47,862 bases of DNA from a virus. Location: positions 1-47,862 of IMG/VR virus record IMGVR_UViG_3300011445_000029, one strand, 5' to 3'. A program made the translations under genes and the position numbers. Positions 23,251 to 31,612 of the stretch are shown here, piece after piece. The notes below the pieces were generated by a model. The model ran no database searches and was not told the origin of the DNA. It saw only the letters and a program-made list of their open reading frames with translations. Each line of letters starts with the position of its first letter. The first letter of the stretch is position 1.

Positions 23251-23802
23251 TTAGAAGTAAATTGAGTTACCGCCAGCATTATGAACCTGACGATCCAGGT
23301 CTGTGCTGACAGAAAACGCTCGACTAAACGCCAGTAAAGACTGGCCGAATAGATCAGGAGCTTGTGGGGGAGCAGAGTTAACCAATCGGGCTTCATGGCC
23401 CAAGTGAACAGCCTGCTTCTCGAACGTACTTTGGGTTCGTTGGAATTTCTCATTCTGTTCTAAGATTGACTTATACTCTCCTTCTTGCCGATAGAAGTCG
23501 TTAAACAAAGCCTCAACGCTATTGCCAGCAACACCAGCTTCAGCAACAGCAGCCCCAATACGACCGCGTGCCATAAGTGCATCTTGCTCCACCTTCTTCA
23601 TCTCATCGCCAGTATGTACAGAGGTTTCAAAATCCCTCTGGTTAATCGCCCCATACTGTGCAAAGGCTGAGCGATTAGCTAAGTCCCTATTGCGAGCAGA
23701 GATCCTACGCTGGTAGTTATAAGAGGCTGATTGCTGTGCCATGCCGACACCGGAAGTGATGAGGCTAATGCCTGCACCAAGTATAGGAAGCGGTAAGCAC
23801 AT
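23251..23802 (-). CDS. Internal virion protein gp14-like
   Basis: 183 residues (T7 gp14 has 196). N-terminus MCLPLPILGAGISLITSGVG is hydrophobic and Gly-rich as in gp14 proteins, followed by Gln/Arg/Ala-rich helix (NRDLANRSAFAQYGAINQRD) and ARGRIGAAVAEAGVAGNSVEA. Sits in the expected order 13-14-15-16 and would form the outer-membrane part of the ejection channel. Confidence 0.8.
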   Translation of the reverse strand: MCLPLPILGAGISLITSGVGMAQQSASYNYQRRISARNRDLANRSAFAQYGAINQRDFETSVHTGDEMKKVEQDALMARGRIGAAVAEAGVAGNSVEALFNDFYRQEGEYKSILEQNEKFQRTQSTFEKQAVHLGHEARLVNSAPPQAPDLFGQSLLAFSRAFSVSTDLDRQVHNAGGNSIYF

Positions 23803-23803
23803 T

Positions 23804-24283
23804 CTATTTTCTCACTAAGATAAATTGTTTAGCAACTATTCTACCTGGACCCATATTAGTCCACTCTTTTATGAAAGTAAACCCCATCCTCTCTAACCAC
23901 TGTAGGTGTAGCTCATTACGAGCATCTACTATGTTAGTAAGAATAGGGAATACTTCCTGGAACTCTGCTACATACCGCAGAGTGTTCCTGGTGAAAGAGA
24001 AAGGAACTTTGTTAATACCATCAGTAGCGAGCAACCAAGGGTGCCCAACCCCAATAGTATTAGACTGTCCCACACCAAAGATGATTTCGGGGGTATCGTC
24101 AACATAACCTATATAAGCCTTTCCAGAGCCCCTGGAAGCCATTAGAGACGCCTCTATAGCTGATCGGGGATCTAACCCTGCCAGATCCAAAGCCTCCCTA
24201 CAGTCCTCGTAGCGCATCCTGGAGGCAATCTCTGAAGCGTCTACGCAATTCGCTTGCTCGACTCGTACATTAGGATTTCCCAT
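23804..24283 (-). CDS. gp13-like internal/assembly protein with GNAT-like fold
   Basis: 159 residues. REALDLAGLDPRSAIEASLM and YIGYVDDTPEIIFGVGQSNT, then HPWLLATDGINKVPFSFTRN and a C-terminal WLERMGFTFIKEW have the layout of the acetyltransferase-like gp13 proteins of T7-like phages. It overlaps the tail tubular B gene by 43 bases. Confidence 0.7.
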   Translation of the reverse strand: MGNPNVRVEQANCVDASEIASRMRYEDCREALDLAGLDPRSAIEASLMASRGSGKAYIGYVDDTPEIIFGVGQSNTIGVGHPWLLATDGINKVPFSFTRNTLRYVAEFQEVFPILTNIVDARNELHLQWLERMGFTFIKEWTNMGPGRIVAKQFILVRK

Positions 24284-26715
24284 ACAGCACTCGTTATATT
24301 ACTCGGGAAAGGATTAGGGTTGACAATAGCGACAGTAAGAACATCGGCTCTCCCGTGAATAGGTATGCGAGCCTTATCCGTTCTTAGTAGCGAAGTATCA
24401 TATACAACAGCACCTGTTTGCAGGGGATTGTTGTTCAATTCATACGTATATGGGCTACGACCAGCCACAGTTACGTAGACATAGAACTTACCGCTGCTAC
24501 TGTATTGGAAGTCGAGGTACTTCACCCGCTGAATACAACCAGTCTCGGGAGCTAATCCTCTGCCTGCTGGGAGCTTGATAATAGGGATAGTAAACTGATA
24601 CGCCGCAGCGTACATTAATCCTACCCAATAATCTAATCCGGTAAGGTTACCAGTAACGGTAACAGTCGTACCCGTATGGCTAACATATGGGAAGATAGTG
24701 CCAGTTACCTTCTGGACTACTTGAGGTAAATTAAGGGGATCTAAGACTAATGGCATGGTATAGGGAACAGTAAAGGTAGAAGTGTTTGCTCCACCATTGT
24801 AGACAAAGCCAGTAATCTTAGACTGATCCGTTCTCCTGTCAAGGAGCGTCATGTAGTTAGCCGAGGTATCCGTTAACCCCGTGGTAATAGTGATCTTCTC
24901 GACATAGACACCATCACTATACTCATTTACTAAGTACAGGATGTTCTCTATGAAGTGAAAATACCTTACGGTTGGAGAACCTGATAAGTCCCATGTACCC
25001 CAGCTTGAGATAACCTTTTGATCCCCGTTCCACATATACTTGTAGACGAATAGGGAGTTAGCATCAGAAGTACTCTTGATAACCAGAGTATCCTCTAAGG
25101 TAGACACAGACATATGCTCAACAGCACCCGGCATATAGTGGGGAACCTGTTGACTAACATCAGCATTATCGAACAGAGCTGAATCACCCACCTGGAATAG
25201 CTCTCGAATACCCGAGAAGTCCCCACGCTTGAATCCGAAGAATAAGCTTCGTCCACCAGTGACAGGTTCTATAGCCTCATAGTTCTCAAAGGTAGCAATA
25301 GGGATAATCTGAACAGTACGCGGAGAGAGAATCTCCCCACCATTCAGCGCAAATAGGTGACGACCCGACTTGAGTATTAGATTCTCATTGTAGGGGATTG
25401 CAGATTTAGCCAGAGAGACTGGACTAAAGTTGTTGATAACATCTATTAATTCACTATCTAACAGTGTTAAGAGAGTGGTACGCCAGAAGTTGAACGGATC
25501 GTTAGCTTCCGACATGATGACACGATCATCTGCAAGGAACCCTAAGCGAGACTTGTAGAAGAATATGTTGGATATAGTCTTACCGACAAAGGAAGGCTGA
25601 GGATTAGTGACAGTATCACCGACCAGCTTATTCGTCCAAGGCCCCTGCCTGAATTGGAAGTAAGGTCTGCCAGGAACACCAGAGGTCGCTCCAGTTGGAT
25701 CAGGAATCCTTACCAGGACTTGTGGCATGGTATTATAGGTGAATAGGTAGGGTTGCGAGTAGGTTAGATCCTCTTGCCAGTGACCTCTACCAAAGATGCC
25801 AGTACCTTCATCAGCAACGAACTTCACATAGTAATCGTCTGCATTGATCTCTTCATCACCTATGATCTTGACCACGAATCCGTGGGTGCATATCTCAGGA
25901 AGGTAGGCCGAGACTCTTGGAACCTGATTCCAGACAACGCTTAGAACGCTGTCACCAATCGAGTCAACAGGTTCTATGGCATCATATATAACGCTTCCAG
26001 TGATCTTAAGAACAGATCCAACACGAGTAACGGTAGGATTAGCTCCACCCCAAAAGGCGTCTAATTTAGTCTTGAGGTCCGCAGCGATATCATCAGTTTT
26101 GATACTGTTGATTTCTGCACCAGCCACTGATTGACCATTCCAAGTAGCTGTAGTAACAGTGTTATCAGTACCACTCCTCTTTATGCGGATCTTGTAGTTA
26201 GTCTTATAGTTACCCTGCCGAACAAAGATATATGCTTCAGTAGGTGTAGGCTTACTTGCAGTAAGAGTACCAGTATCTATTGCAGGGACTTTGGTAGTAT
26301 TTAGGAGGAAGGTATAATCAGCTTCCGTATGGATACGAAGATCAGTCTTAGGGCCAGCGGTAGAAGTTAGATAAGCAGAACTGCCGGTGGTTGTGTTAAC
26401 AAGAAGCTGGGTACCAGCAACAGTAACAGGAGTAGAAGGAATATCTACAAGAGTGTGTACCTTAATTACCCCAGCATCACTGATCTGAATAACATACTGC
26501 TCAGTCGAGGAACGATTGATAATATGATACTTGTAGTTAGTAGTAGCTCCGGTATGGATCTTGGCAAGATACTCCTCGGTAGGGCGCTTCATTAGCCCAT
26601 CCACCGGAGAAGGCCAGAAGTTAACCTGAGCCTCACACTGATCTATCCCCCTAACTGCGGGAGACTGTTGACTGACGCCACCCAAAAGGTTATTGACAGG
26701 TTGGCGTATCAGCAT
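24241..26715 (-). CDS. Tail tubular protein B (gp12-like)
   Basis: 824 residues (T7 gp12 has 794). The start QPVNNLLGGVSQQSPAVRG, followed by QCEAQVNFWPSPVDGLMKRP, is the hallmark of gp12 nozzle proteins; a beta-propeller-like body follows. Forms the distal tail nozzle. One-base overlap with the tail tubular A gene. Confidence 0.95.
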   Translation of the reverse strand: MLIRQPVNNLLGGVSQQSPAVRGIDQCEAQVNFWPSPVDGLMKRPTEEYLAKIHTGATTNYKYHIINRSSTEQYVIQISDAGVIKVHTLVDIPSTPVTVAGTQLLVNTTTGSSAYLTSTAGPKTDLRIHTEADYTFLLNTTKVPAIDTGTLTASKPTPTEAYIFVRQGNYKTNYKIRIKRSGTDNTVTTATWNGQSVAGAEINSIKTDDIAADLKTKLDAFWGGANPTVTRVGSVLKITGSVIYDAIEPVDSIGDSVLSVVWNQVPRVSAYLPEICTHGFVVKIIGDEEINADDYYVKFVADEGTGIFGRGHWQEDLTYSQPYLFTYNTMPQVLVRIPDPTGATSGVPGRPYFQFRQGPWTNKLVGDTVTNPQPSFVGKTISNIFFYKSRLGFLADDRVIMSEANDPFNFWRTTLLTLLDSELIDVINNFSPVSLAKSAIPYNENLILKSGRHLFALNGGEILSPRTVQIIPIATFENYEAIEPVTGGRSLFFGFKRGDFSGIRELFQVGDSALFDNADVSQQVPHYMPGAVEHMSVSTLEDTLVIKSTSDANSLFVYKYMWNGDQKVISSWGTWDLSGSPTVRYFHFIENILYLVNEYSDGVYVEKITITTGLTDTSANYMTLLDRRTDQSKITGFVYNGGANTSTFTVPYTMPLVLDPLNLPQVVQKVTGTIFPYVSHTGTTVTVTGNLTGLDYWVGLMYAAAYQFTIPIIKLPAGRGLAPETGCIQRVKYLDFQYSSSGKFYVYVTVAGRSPYTYELNNNPLQTGAVVYDTSLLRTDKARIPIHGRADVLTVAIVNPNPFPSNITSAVWEILMYESSKRIA

Positions 26716-27317
26716 TATCCTCTAATCCAATCTAAGGCTCTTGGGGCATCAACAATACGAGTAAAAGTAGGACCAAAGACACGGCTATTAGAAGTATCAA
26801 TCTCATCCTTTTCCAGGAGAGCATAAGCTAACCGCTCATTGATCGTTGCTATCTGAACAAGGTTTGGATCACTAACATGCTGCTCAACAAAGATCCTGGC
26901 AGCCTTCCTTAAGATAGCTTGGCGAGCAGCCTCGGGGAGATCGGCCCAAGCGAGAAGCTCGACTACCTTAAGATTGAGAGTATCCGAACCCCAATCGTTA
27001 TCAAGTCCACTAATCATGTTGTAGAGCTTACCACCACGGACTGTGACTTGCATTAGAAGTCCACCGTAGTTTTCCCCATCAACACGCAGGATATCATCGG
27101 CTATGGTGATAACACCAGCAGCGGGAGTATACTCTTTAATTCGAGTATTCCAGAACCAACCTCGGGATTGAATCTCCCTATTGGCTTCATCCAGTTTATC
27201 ATTAGCTAACACAGCGTCAGCACTGGTATCCGCTAAGGAAGTAACTGGTAACTCCCCAGCAGCAGACAGAATAGAATTAAGTGCTTCTAATTCAGTCGTT
27301 TTAGTAGATACTGACAT
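26715..27317 (-). CDS. Tail tubular protein A (gp11-like adaptor)
   Basis: 200 residues (T7 gp11 has 196). TTELEALNSILSAAGELPVT, DKLDEANREIQSRGWFWNTR and LPEAARQAILRKAARIFVEQ are typical gp11 motifs. Forms the adaptor ring under the portal and binds fibres. Follows the capsid gene after a terminator, as in T7. Confidence 0.95.
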   Translation of the reverse strand: MSVSTKTTELEALNSILSAAGELPVTSLADTSADAVLANDKLDEANREIQSRGWFWNTRIKEYTPAAGVITIADDILRVDGENYGGLLMQVTVRGGKLYNMISGLDNDWGSDTLNLKVVELLAWADLPEAARQAILRKAARIFVEQHVSDPNLVQIATINERLAYALLEKDEIDTSNSRVFGPTFTRIVDAPRALDWIRG

Positions 27318-27337
27318 TGCTTAAATCTCTTGGGAAA

Positions 27338-27396
27338 AAGAAAAACCAAATAACCCCCTACACCAGAGTTTTACCTCATGATATAAGGGGTTATTT
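27338..27396 (-). terminator. Tphi-like terminator after the capsid gene
   Basis: On the minus strand AAATAACCCC (27387-27396) pairs with GGGGTTATTT (27348-27357), 10 bp, followed by GGTTTTTCTTTTT. The loop is about 29 bases. Position after the major capsid gene equals that of Tphi in T7, where it is partial. Its 5' arm can instead pair with 27425-27432. Confidence 0.7.
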
Positions 27397-27432
27397 GCGG
27401 AACTATGACGGTCCTATTGTAGCGTAACCCCT
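27386..27432 (-). promoter_or_regulatory. Alternative hairpin competing with the terminator
   Basis: AGGGGTTA (minus strand, 27432-27425) pairs perfectly with TAACCCCT (27393-27386). That second arm is also the 5' arm of the terminator, so the two hairpins exclude each other, as in an attenuator. Confidence 0.45.
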
Positions 27433-27433
27433 A
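27400..27433 (+). other. 23S rRNA helix 69-71-like segment (I-CeuI-site-like)
   Basis: The plus strand reads AACTATGACGGTCCTATTGT then AGCGTAACCCCT. Bacterial 23S rRNA has AACTATAACGGTCCTAAGGT then AGCGAAATTCCTT at the I-CeuI target; 22 of the 27 target positions agree. The phage transcript carries the complementary strand. It lies between the capsid stop and the terminator. Confidence 0.55.
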
Positions 27434-27437
27434 AGGA

Positions 27438-28613
27438 TTACGTGTGAGCGATACAGCCCGTGCATTCAGGACGAAGAATACCATGACCAAGGACCATTCG
27501 AGCAACGAGAACGTCACCCTGGTACTCAATCAGGAACTCAGTCTGAACCGACAGATCCTCTAACTTAACCGTACCCATCGCCTGCTGGTTGAACAACAGA
27601 GCGTAGTACTGGTTAGTGGCAGTATAGGCAACAGAATAGTCGTTATTCATCTGCGCCGTGCTTAACGCACCACCGTCACCATCGTCGAAGAGGTTGTCAT
27701 CATCGCCAGCCGCTGCACCCGTGCCTCCGAACGAACCAGAGCTACGGTCGTAAACGCCGTAGGTAGCCACAGACGGATTGAAGTCCAGGTTATTCGACTC
27801 AAGCAGGTAGAAGCCTGCAAGCATCGGAACCTTGCCCTCACGGAAGCTGCCATTGGAGTTAGGAAGTCCCGAGTAGTCTCGGTCAACCCAAATCGGACCA
27901 TTAGCAACAGCGGTACCAGCAACAGCGCCAGCCGCAGTAAACAACAGACGCTTCATAACAGCGGGGTCTAACACCGCAACGCGACCGTCCCTTGGGCAGC
28001 CCTTACGGTCGAACGCAATCTTCTGATCGAAGAACGCATTAACCAGGACTTCCGGGGTAACGGAAGCGAAGGCACCGATAGCGGTCTTAGTAGAACCGAA
28101 CGTTCCACCACCGTCAGCACCATAGTCGGAACCCGAGATCGTAGCTCCACCGTACAGAGTCGTCGCGCTATTAGCGATGTTGAATAACATTCGGCTAATA
28201 TTAACGTCAACCTGTCGCGCAAGAGCCGCGCCTAATTCCTTAGCATACCCACTACGCACATCGTAATGGATCAGCTTCTCGTCAAGCTTGTCAATAAAGA
28301 CAGACGAGATGAGCGCCTTATCCATATGGATAATACGCTGAGAAGTCTTAATAGTCTTGAGATACGCACCAGCAGCAGGAGCATCAGTTAAGATGTTTTC
28401 GCCAGGAGTGTGATAAGCCGCATTCGTAGTACCGAACACAGGGAAGGTCCAAGAGATTGCTCCACCAGACACGTTCTTGATGCGCGTCATAGGCAGGAAC
28501 AGGTTATTCTCCTGGAAAGCCTTTATCGTCTCCCCGGCAAAGACCTTAAGCATGAGGCTGGTATCCATCGCGCCACCAGTGGTGCCGAGACGGAGAGTAG
28601 TCGTAACAGCCAT
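27438..28613 (-). CDS. Major capsid protein (gp10-like)
   Basis: 391 residues (T7 gp10A has 345). KVFAGETIKAFQENNLFLPM, TRIKNVSGGAISWTFPVFGT and HMDKALISSVFIDKLDEKLI are typical of T7-like HK97-fold capsids. An Asp/Gly-rich insertion (GTGAAAGDDDNLFDDGDGG) near residue 305 may be an exposed loop. AAAGGA precedes the ATG by about 9 bases. No frameshift signal for a second capsid form is evident. Confidence 0.95.
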   Translation of the reverse strand: MAVTTTLRLGTTGGAMDTSLMLKVFAGETIKAFQENNLFLPMTRIKNVSGGAISWTFPVFGTTNAAYHTPGENILTDAPAAGAYLKTIKTSQRIIHMDKALISSVFIDKLDEKLIHYDVRSGYAKELGAALARQVDVNISRMLFNIANSATTLYGGATISGSDYGADGGGTFGSTKTAIGAFASVTPEVLVNAFFDQKIAFDRKGCPRDGRVAVLDPAVMKRLLFTAAGAVAGTAVANGPIWVDRDYSGLPNSNGSFREGKVPMLAGFYLLESNNLDFNPSVATYGVYDRSSGSFGGTGAAAGDDDNLFDDGDGGALSTAQMNNDYSVAYTATNQYYALLFNQQAMGTVKLEDLSVQTEFLIEYQGDVLVARMVLGHGILRPECTGCIAHT

Positions 28614-28763
28614 GTCTTAAATCCTTTCGGAAATAGAAATAATAAATACCTAACATACTGCTTGAGTGGCAGCACACTAAGTTACTACTGTCTATAACCT
28701 AACAGATTTAAGTTGTCCTCTCGTAAGAGGGCTTACCACGATTGGCAAGACTTCGTAACTAAA
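28614..28763 (-). other. 150-base leader of the capsid gene
   Basis: No gene. Contains CCTCT-TACG-AGAGG hairpin near 28716-28729 and an A+T-rich stretch. The region directly before gene 10 carries a strong phage promoter in T7; I cannot define the promoter consensus of this polymerase, so none is called. Confidence 0.4.
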
Positions 28764-28838
28764 TAGCCCATGTAGGATTTGAACCTAACACTATGGTAGT
28801 TTCTAAAACTACTCCCTCTACCGTTGGGGTAATGGGCT
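28764..28838 (-). tRNA. tRNA with UAG anticodon (Leu?) but short variable arm
   Basis: Acceptor AGCCCAT/ATGGGCT, discriminator A; D-arm CCC/GGG with CAACGGTAGA loop; anticodon arm GTAGT-TTTAGAA-ACTAC, anticodon TAG, which reads CUA (Leu). The variable region is only about 6 bases (CATAGT), not the long arm of bacterial tRNA-Leu, and the T stem needs one bulged T to pair (GTTAGG/CCTAC). Identity is therefore unclear; D-arm resembles tRNA-Gln. Lies between scaffold and capsid genes. Confidence 0.75.
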
Positions 28839-28842
28839 AAAT

Positions 28843-28895
28843 CCTTAGCAACTTTCATTGTGGGTACAGAGCTTTCGCCTGATTCCCGGCTAAGG
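28843..28895 (-). ncRNA. 53-base element with 7-bp terminal stem
   Basis: Minus strand CCTTAGC ... GCTAAGG pair over 7 bp; inside, GGG/CCC and a GC-GAAA-GC tetraloop hairpin are possible. It ends 4 bases before the tRNA above and has the same length (53) and terminal stem length as the element at 11061-11113. Confidence 0.35.
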
Positions 28896-28902
28896 ACAAT
28901 TT

Positions 28903-29661
28903 TTACTTCATAAACTTGATTCTCTGCATAACCTGAGCGCGATAGGCAGGATCTTTGTCATACCTTGGGTCACTCATTGCAGCAACCATCTGAGCAGGCG
29001 ATTCAAACCCTCCACCAGTTGACGGAGGATTACCAAACACCCTACGCTCCGGAGAGAATCCATCACTCTTCTGGAATCTGGCATACAGGCCCTGAATGGT
29101 ATTAGCTCGTGTCGCGAAGTCCGCAGACTGCAACTGTAAGTCTATTGCCCGACGTTCATCGTTAGTGAGATTATCGCGGGTCCATTCACGAACCTGTGTC
29201 CAACCCTCTTCACCACCTACCATTTCCATTAGCTGTTCCTCTTGGCTCTTACCGGCGTTCTTATTCAGCGCAAGCCACTGGTCAACGAATGGGCGGGGAA
29301 CTCCAATCTCTTTGTAGGTTTCCTCAGAGAGCTTACCATTAGTCTCAAACTCCTGGGACCACTTGTTCACATTCTCCTCTGACCACAGATCAGCAGGCCC
29401 AGCAGGAGCCTTTACATCAGTGGCAGGGGTGTTCCGGGGAGCGGAGCCTTGGTTAAACTTAGTCAGCCTGCTCTCAGCCTCTGTATAGGACTTGGCAAGA
29501 GCCTCGTAATCAGGCTTCCCATCCTTCAGAAACTTTGGCGGTAACCATGCAGGCACATCAGCAGTCGTCTTGATAGTCCCATCTTGTCCGGCCAGGATAG
29601 CCGCATCAGGACTTAAATCAGTACGCTGAGCAATAACACCGTTAACAACAACCTCTTCCAT
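28903..29661 (-). CDS. Capsid assembly scaffold (gp9-like)
   Basis: 252 residues, acidic and Gln/Glu-rich: WLPPKFLKDGKPDYEALAKS, YTEAESRLTKFNQG, then helical body and basic C-terminus AYRAQVMQRIKFMK, the portion that contacts capsid in such scaffolds. Position between portal and capsid is as in T7. Confidence 0.9.
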   Translation of the reverse strand: MEEVVVNGVIAQRTDLSPDAAILAGQDGTIKTTADVPAWLPPKFLKDGKPDYEALAKSYTEAESRLTKFNQGSAPRNTPATDVKAPAGPADLWSEENVNKWSQEFETNGKLSEETYKEIGVPRPFVDQWLALNKNAGKSQEEQLMEMVGGEEGWTQVREWTRDNLTNDERRAIDLQLQSADFATRANTIQGLYARFQKSDGFSPERRVFGNPPSTGGGFESPAQMVAAMSDPRYDKDPAYRAQVMQRIKFMK

Positions 29662-29664
29662 AAC

Positions 29665-31317
29665 TTATCCTCCTTGTGGAGCCTCCGCAGGGGCATTAGC
29701 CTCTGTAGTAGCCTTGGATACCGCATTAATAGCGGGTCCAGTACCTTTACTAATAACTTCTTGCATAGCGGCTTGCTGTTGAGCTTGCTGAGCCTCTTGA
29801 GCCATCTGTTCCTCGGACTTGATAAGTCCCTTAACAGTAACTCCAGATTGCGTCTTGATATACTCTGCCAACTCTCGGGCATTAGTAATAGCAGCCGTTT
29901 GTTCAGGACCAATGATACCCTGGAGGGTACCAAACATTACACGAATACGATCCAACTCCGCATTCCTACCAAGAGCATCTACACCAGTAACGATAGTAGG
30001 CTTGATCTTGTTCTTCAGGTTCGGAGGGAATTTAGGGATATCACCCTTGCGCTCTAAGCGAGCTAAGATGCTCTTGACAAGGGGAAGTTGAAACTCATTC
30101 GCCAGGACAGTGTAAGCACCGCCAAGGGTAGTTTCTAATTCTTGAGCAACAAACCTAACTTCCTCAGCAGTAACCCGCTCGGCATCGCGGATAACGCTGG
30201 AGTTAAGTAGGAAAGCTTGCTCTAAGTCCTTCTTGATCTCTAAGCCAAAGTTATAGGCGGTAGAGAAATCCTGAGACTTCTCAATCTGAAGGAACTTAAC
30301 ATCGTCAGGCATACCCTGGACGAAGGAGCCATTAGGAGCATCGTTGAGGTCTTTGGCTCGTGTGTTGGAGTTAGGACGAATAAGACCAACCAGCCGCGCA
30401 GCGGCAAGAGCGCCTTCTATAAGCGCCTGGGAGAGTCCTTCGAGGGCAACTAAGTGACCCTTATACTCTTCAACAAAACCTCTGCCATAGGCTTCACCAG
30501 GAACAGCAGTCCACCTAAGAGCGCGATACTCCACAGTGTCAGACTTGTATTCCCCTTCAGTACCAGGGATAATAAAGCCGTTCTTGAATTCTTGCTGAAC
30601 CTTAAACTTGTTCTTCTCTAAGCGATACTGCCGAGTGTAAATCTCAATTGCTTCTGAAACAAGACTCGTGCTTGAATCGAAAGCAACGTTGACTTCCTGG
30701 CCCTTGCTATTGGAGATTATATCATCCGAAGCATCGGCTAAGGCGACTAAATCAGGATCAAGAGAATGGCGATCCAGAGTCTCCTTCAGGACTATATCAA
30801 TAATCTCATCACCCTCAGGATCTCTGACGGCGACATACTGATATAGTGGGTAGAACTTTAATCCACCATCTTTGGGTAAGTACTCAAGTACGTTCCCGGT
30901 TACTAACAGGTGCTTGAATATCTCAATCGCACCGATCCTGTAACCACCAGTCTCAATCTCTCGTTGGACTGAATCCTCTATCTGAGCTAACTTGTTCTTA
31001 ATCTCAATCTGAATCTTCTCATTTAACTGAGAGAGAAAGTCGAGAGTGAAAGCATCAATAGAGTATTTAAAAATCGGGGCTCCCGGAGGGAGGAGAGTAA
31101 GAAGTAATCTGGAGGAGAGATGATTAACTCCGCGAGCCCCAACACCTTGACGAGGAGTAGGGAAGTCTTGTATATTCCCTATCCGTTCCTCACTGTTTCG
31201 TGGTACTAACATTGGGATAGTTAGCGCCGCGCACTCCTCAGCACGACGTAAGAAGTTGTCACGTACCGGCCTTAACGCCTCGTAAATAGAGGCAGCCGAT
31301 CCGTCCTTCTTATACAT
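29665..31317 (-). CDS. Portal (head-tail connector, gp8-like)
   Basis: 550 residues (T7 gp8 has 536). YEALRPVRDNFLRRAEECAA, RQGVGARGVNHLSSRLLLTL and PPGAPIFKYSI are signature motifs of podoviral portals; the C-terminus is Gln/Ala-rich. Weak ribosome site; start lies 11 bases after the stop of the zinc-ribbon micro-ORF. Confidence 0.95.
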   Translation of the reverse strand: MYKKDGSAASIYEALRPVRDNFLRRAEECAALTIPMLVPRNSEERIGNIQDFPTPRQGVGARGVNHLSSRLLLTLLPPGAPIFKYSIDAFTLDFLSQLNEKIQIEIKNKLAQIEDSVQREIETGGYRIGAIEIFKHLLVTGNVLEYLPKDGGLKFYPLYQYVAVRDPEGDEIIDIVLKETLDRHSLDPDLVALADASDDIISNSKGQEVNVAFDSSTSLVSEAIEIYTRQYRLEKNKFKVQQEFKNGFIIPGTEGEYKSDTVEYRALRWTAVPGEAYGRGFVEEYKGHLVALEGLSQALIEGALAAARLVGLIRPNSNTRAKDLNDAPNGSFVQGMPDDVKFLQIEKSQDFSTAYNFGLEIKKDLEQAFLLNSSVIRDAERVTAEEVRFVAQELETTLGGAYTVLANEFQLPLVKSILARLERKGDIPKFPPNLKNKIKPTIVTGVDALGRNAELDRIRVMFGTLQGIIGPEQTAAITNARELAEYIKTQSGVTVKGLIKSEEQMAQEAQQAQQQAAMQEVISKGTGPAINAVSKATTEANAPAEAPQGG

Positions 31318-31328
31318 ATTTTAGTCTT

Positions 31329-31436
31329 TTAATGCCATGTATCGTAAAGATCATGCCAACATGGTTCACAAATGGTCTGTTTAATTTCTTCCTGCCATTC
31401 GTAACCACACTCGTTACACTTGTTATAGTGAATCAT
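31329..31436 (-). CDS. Zinc-ribbon microprotein
   Basis: 35 residues, MIHYNKCNECGYEWQEEIKQ, with CNEC and CEPC pairs forming a four-Cys zinc ribbon. Its ATG overlaps the stop of the upstream gene (TAATG). Function unknown. Confidence 0.65.
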   Translation of the reverse strand: MIHYNKCNECGYEWQEEIKQTICEPCWHDLYDTWH

Positions 31437-31612
31437 TAAGGGAGATTCAAAGGCGAGGGAATGACAAGGCTCTGCCCGGTTGGTCCCTGCTTAGACCTAT
31501 TCTTCCTCTCGGTACCGCTAACAGCCGTCTTAGCACCTTGCATAGGTTCAGGAGGCGGTGGCGGTGGAGGCTTAGGTACCGGAGGGGTACCAAACATTCC
31601 CGCTAAGCACAT
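31436..31612 (-). CDS. Proline-rich small protein upstream of portal (gp7.3-like position)
   Basis: 58 residues: MCLAGMFGTPPVPKPPPPPP, then a basic Gly/Gln-rich tail. Similar 'MC-G' proline-rich proteins precede the portal in many T7-like phages, where gp7.3 is a small virion or tail-assembly protein. ATG directly follows the upstream TAA. Confidence 0.7.
   Translation of the reverse strand: MCLAGMFGTPPVPKPPPPPPPEPMQGAKTAVSGTERKNRSKQGPTGQSLVIPSPLNLP

Noticed and set aside
28764-28838. Amber-suppressor tRNA reading on the plus strand (loop would show CTA)
   Set aside because: The T-loop TTCAAAT and D-loop GG are correctly placed only on the minus strand, giving anticodon UAG.
31414-31436. 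T7-promoter-like GATTCACTATA on the minus strand, and similar CACTATA stretches near 10390, 10440, 24910 and 34985
   Set aside because: The matches lie in coding sequence, point in different directions and lack a shared flanking consensus; a 7-10-base match is expected by chance at this number. The promoters of this polymerase remain unidentified.
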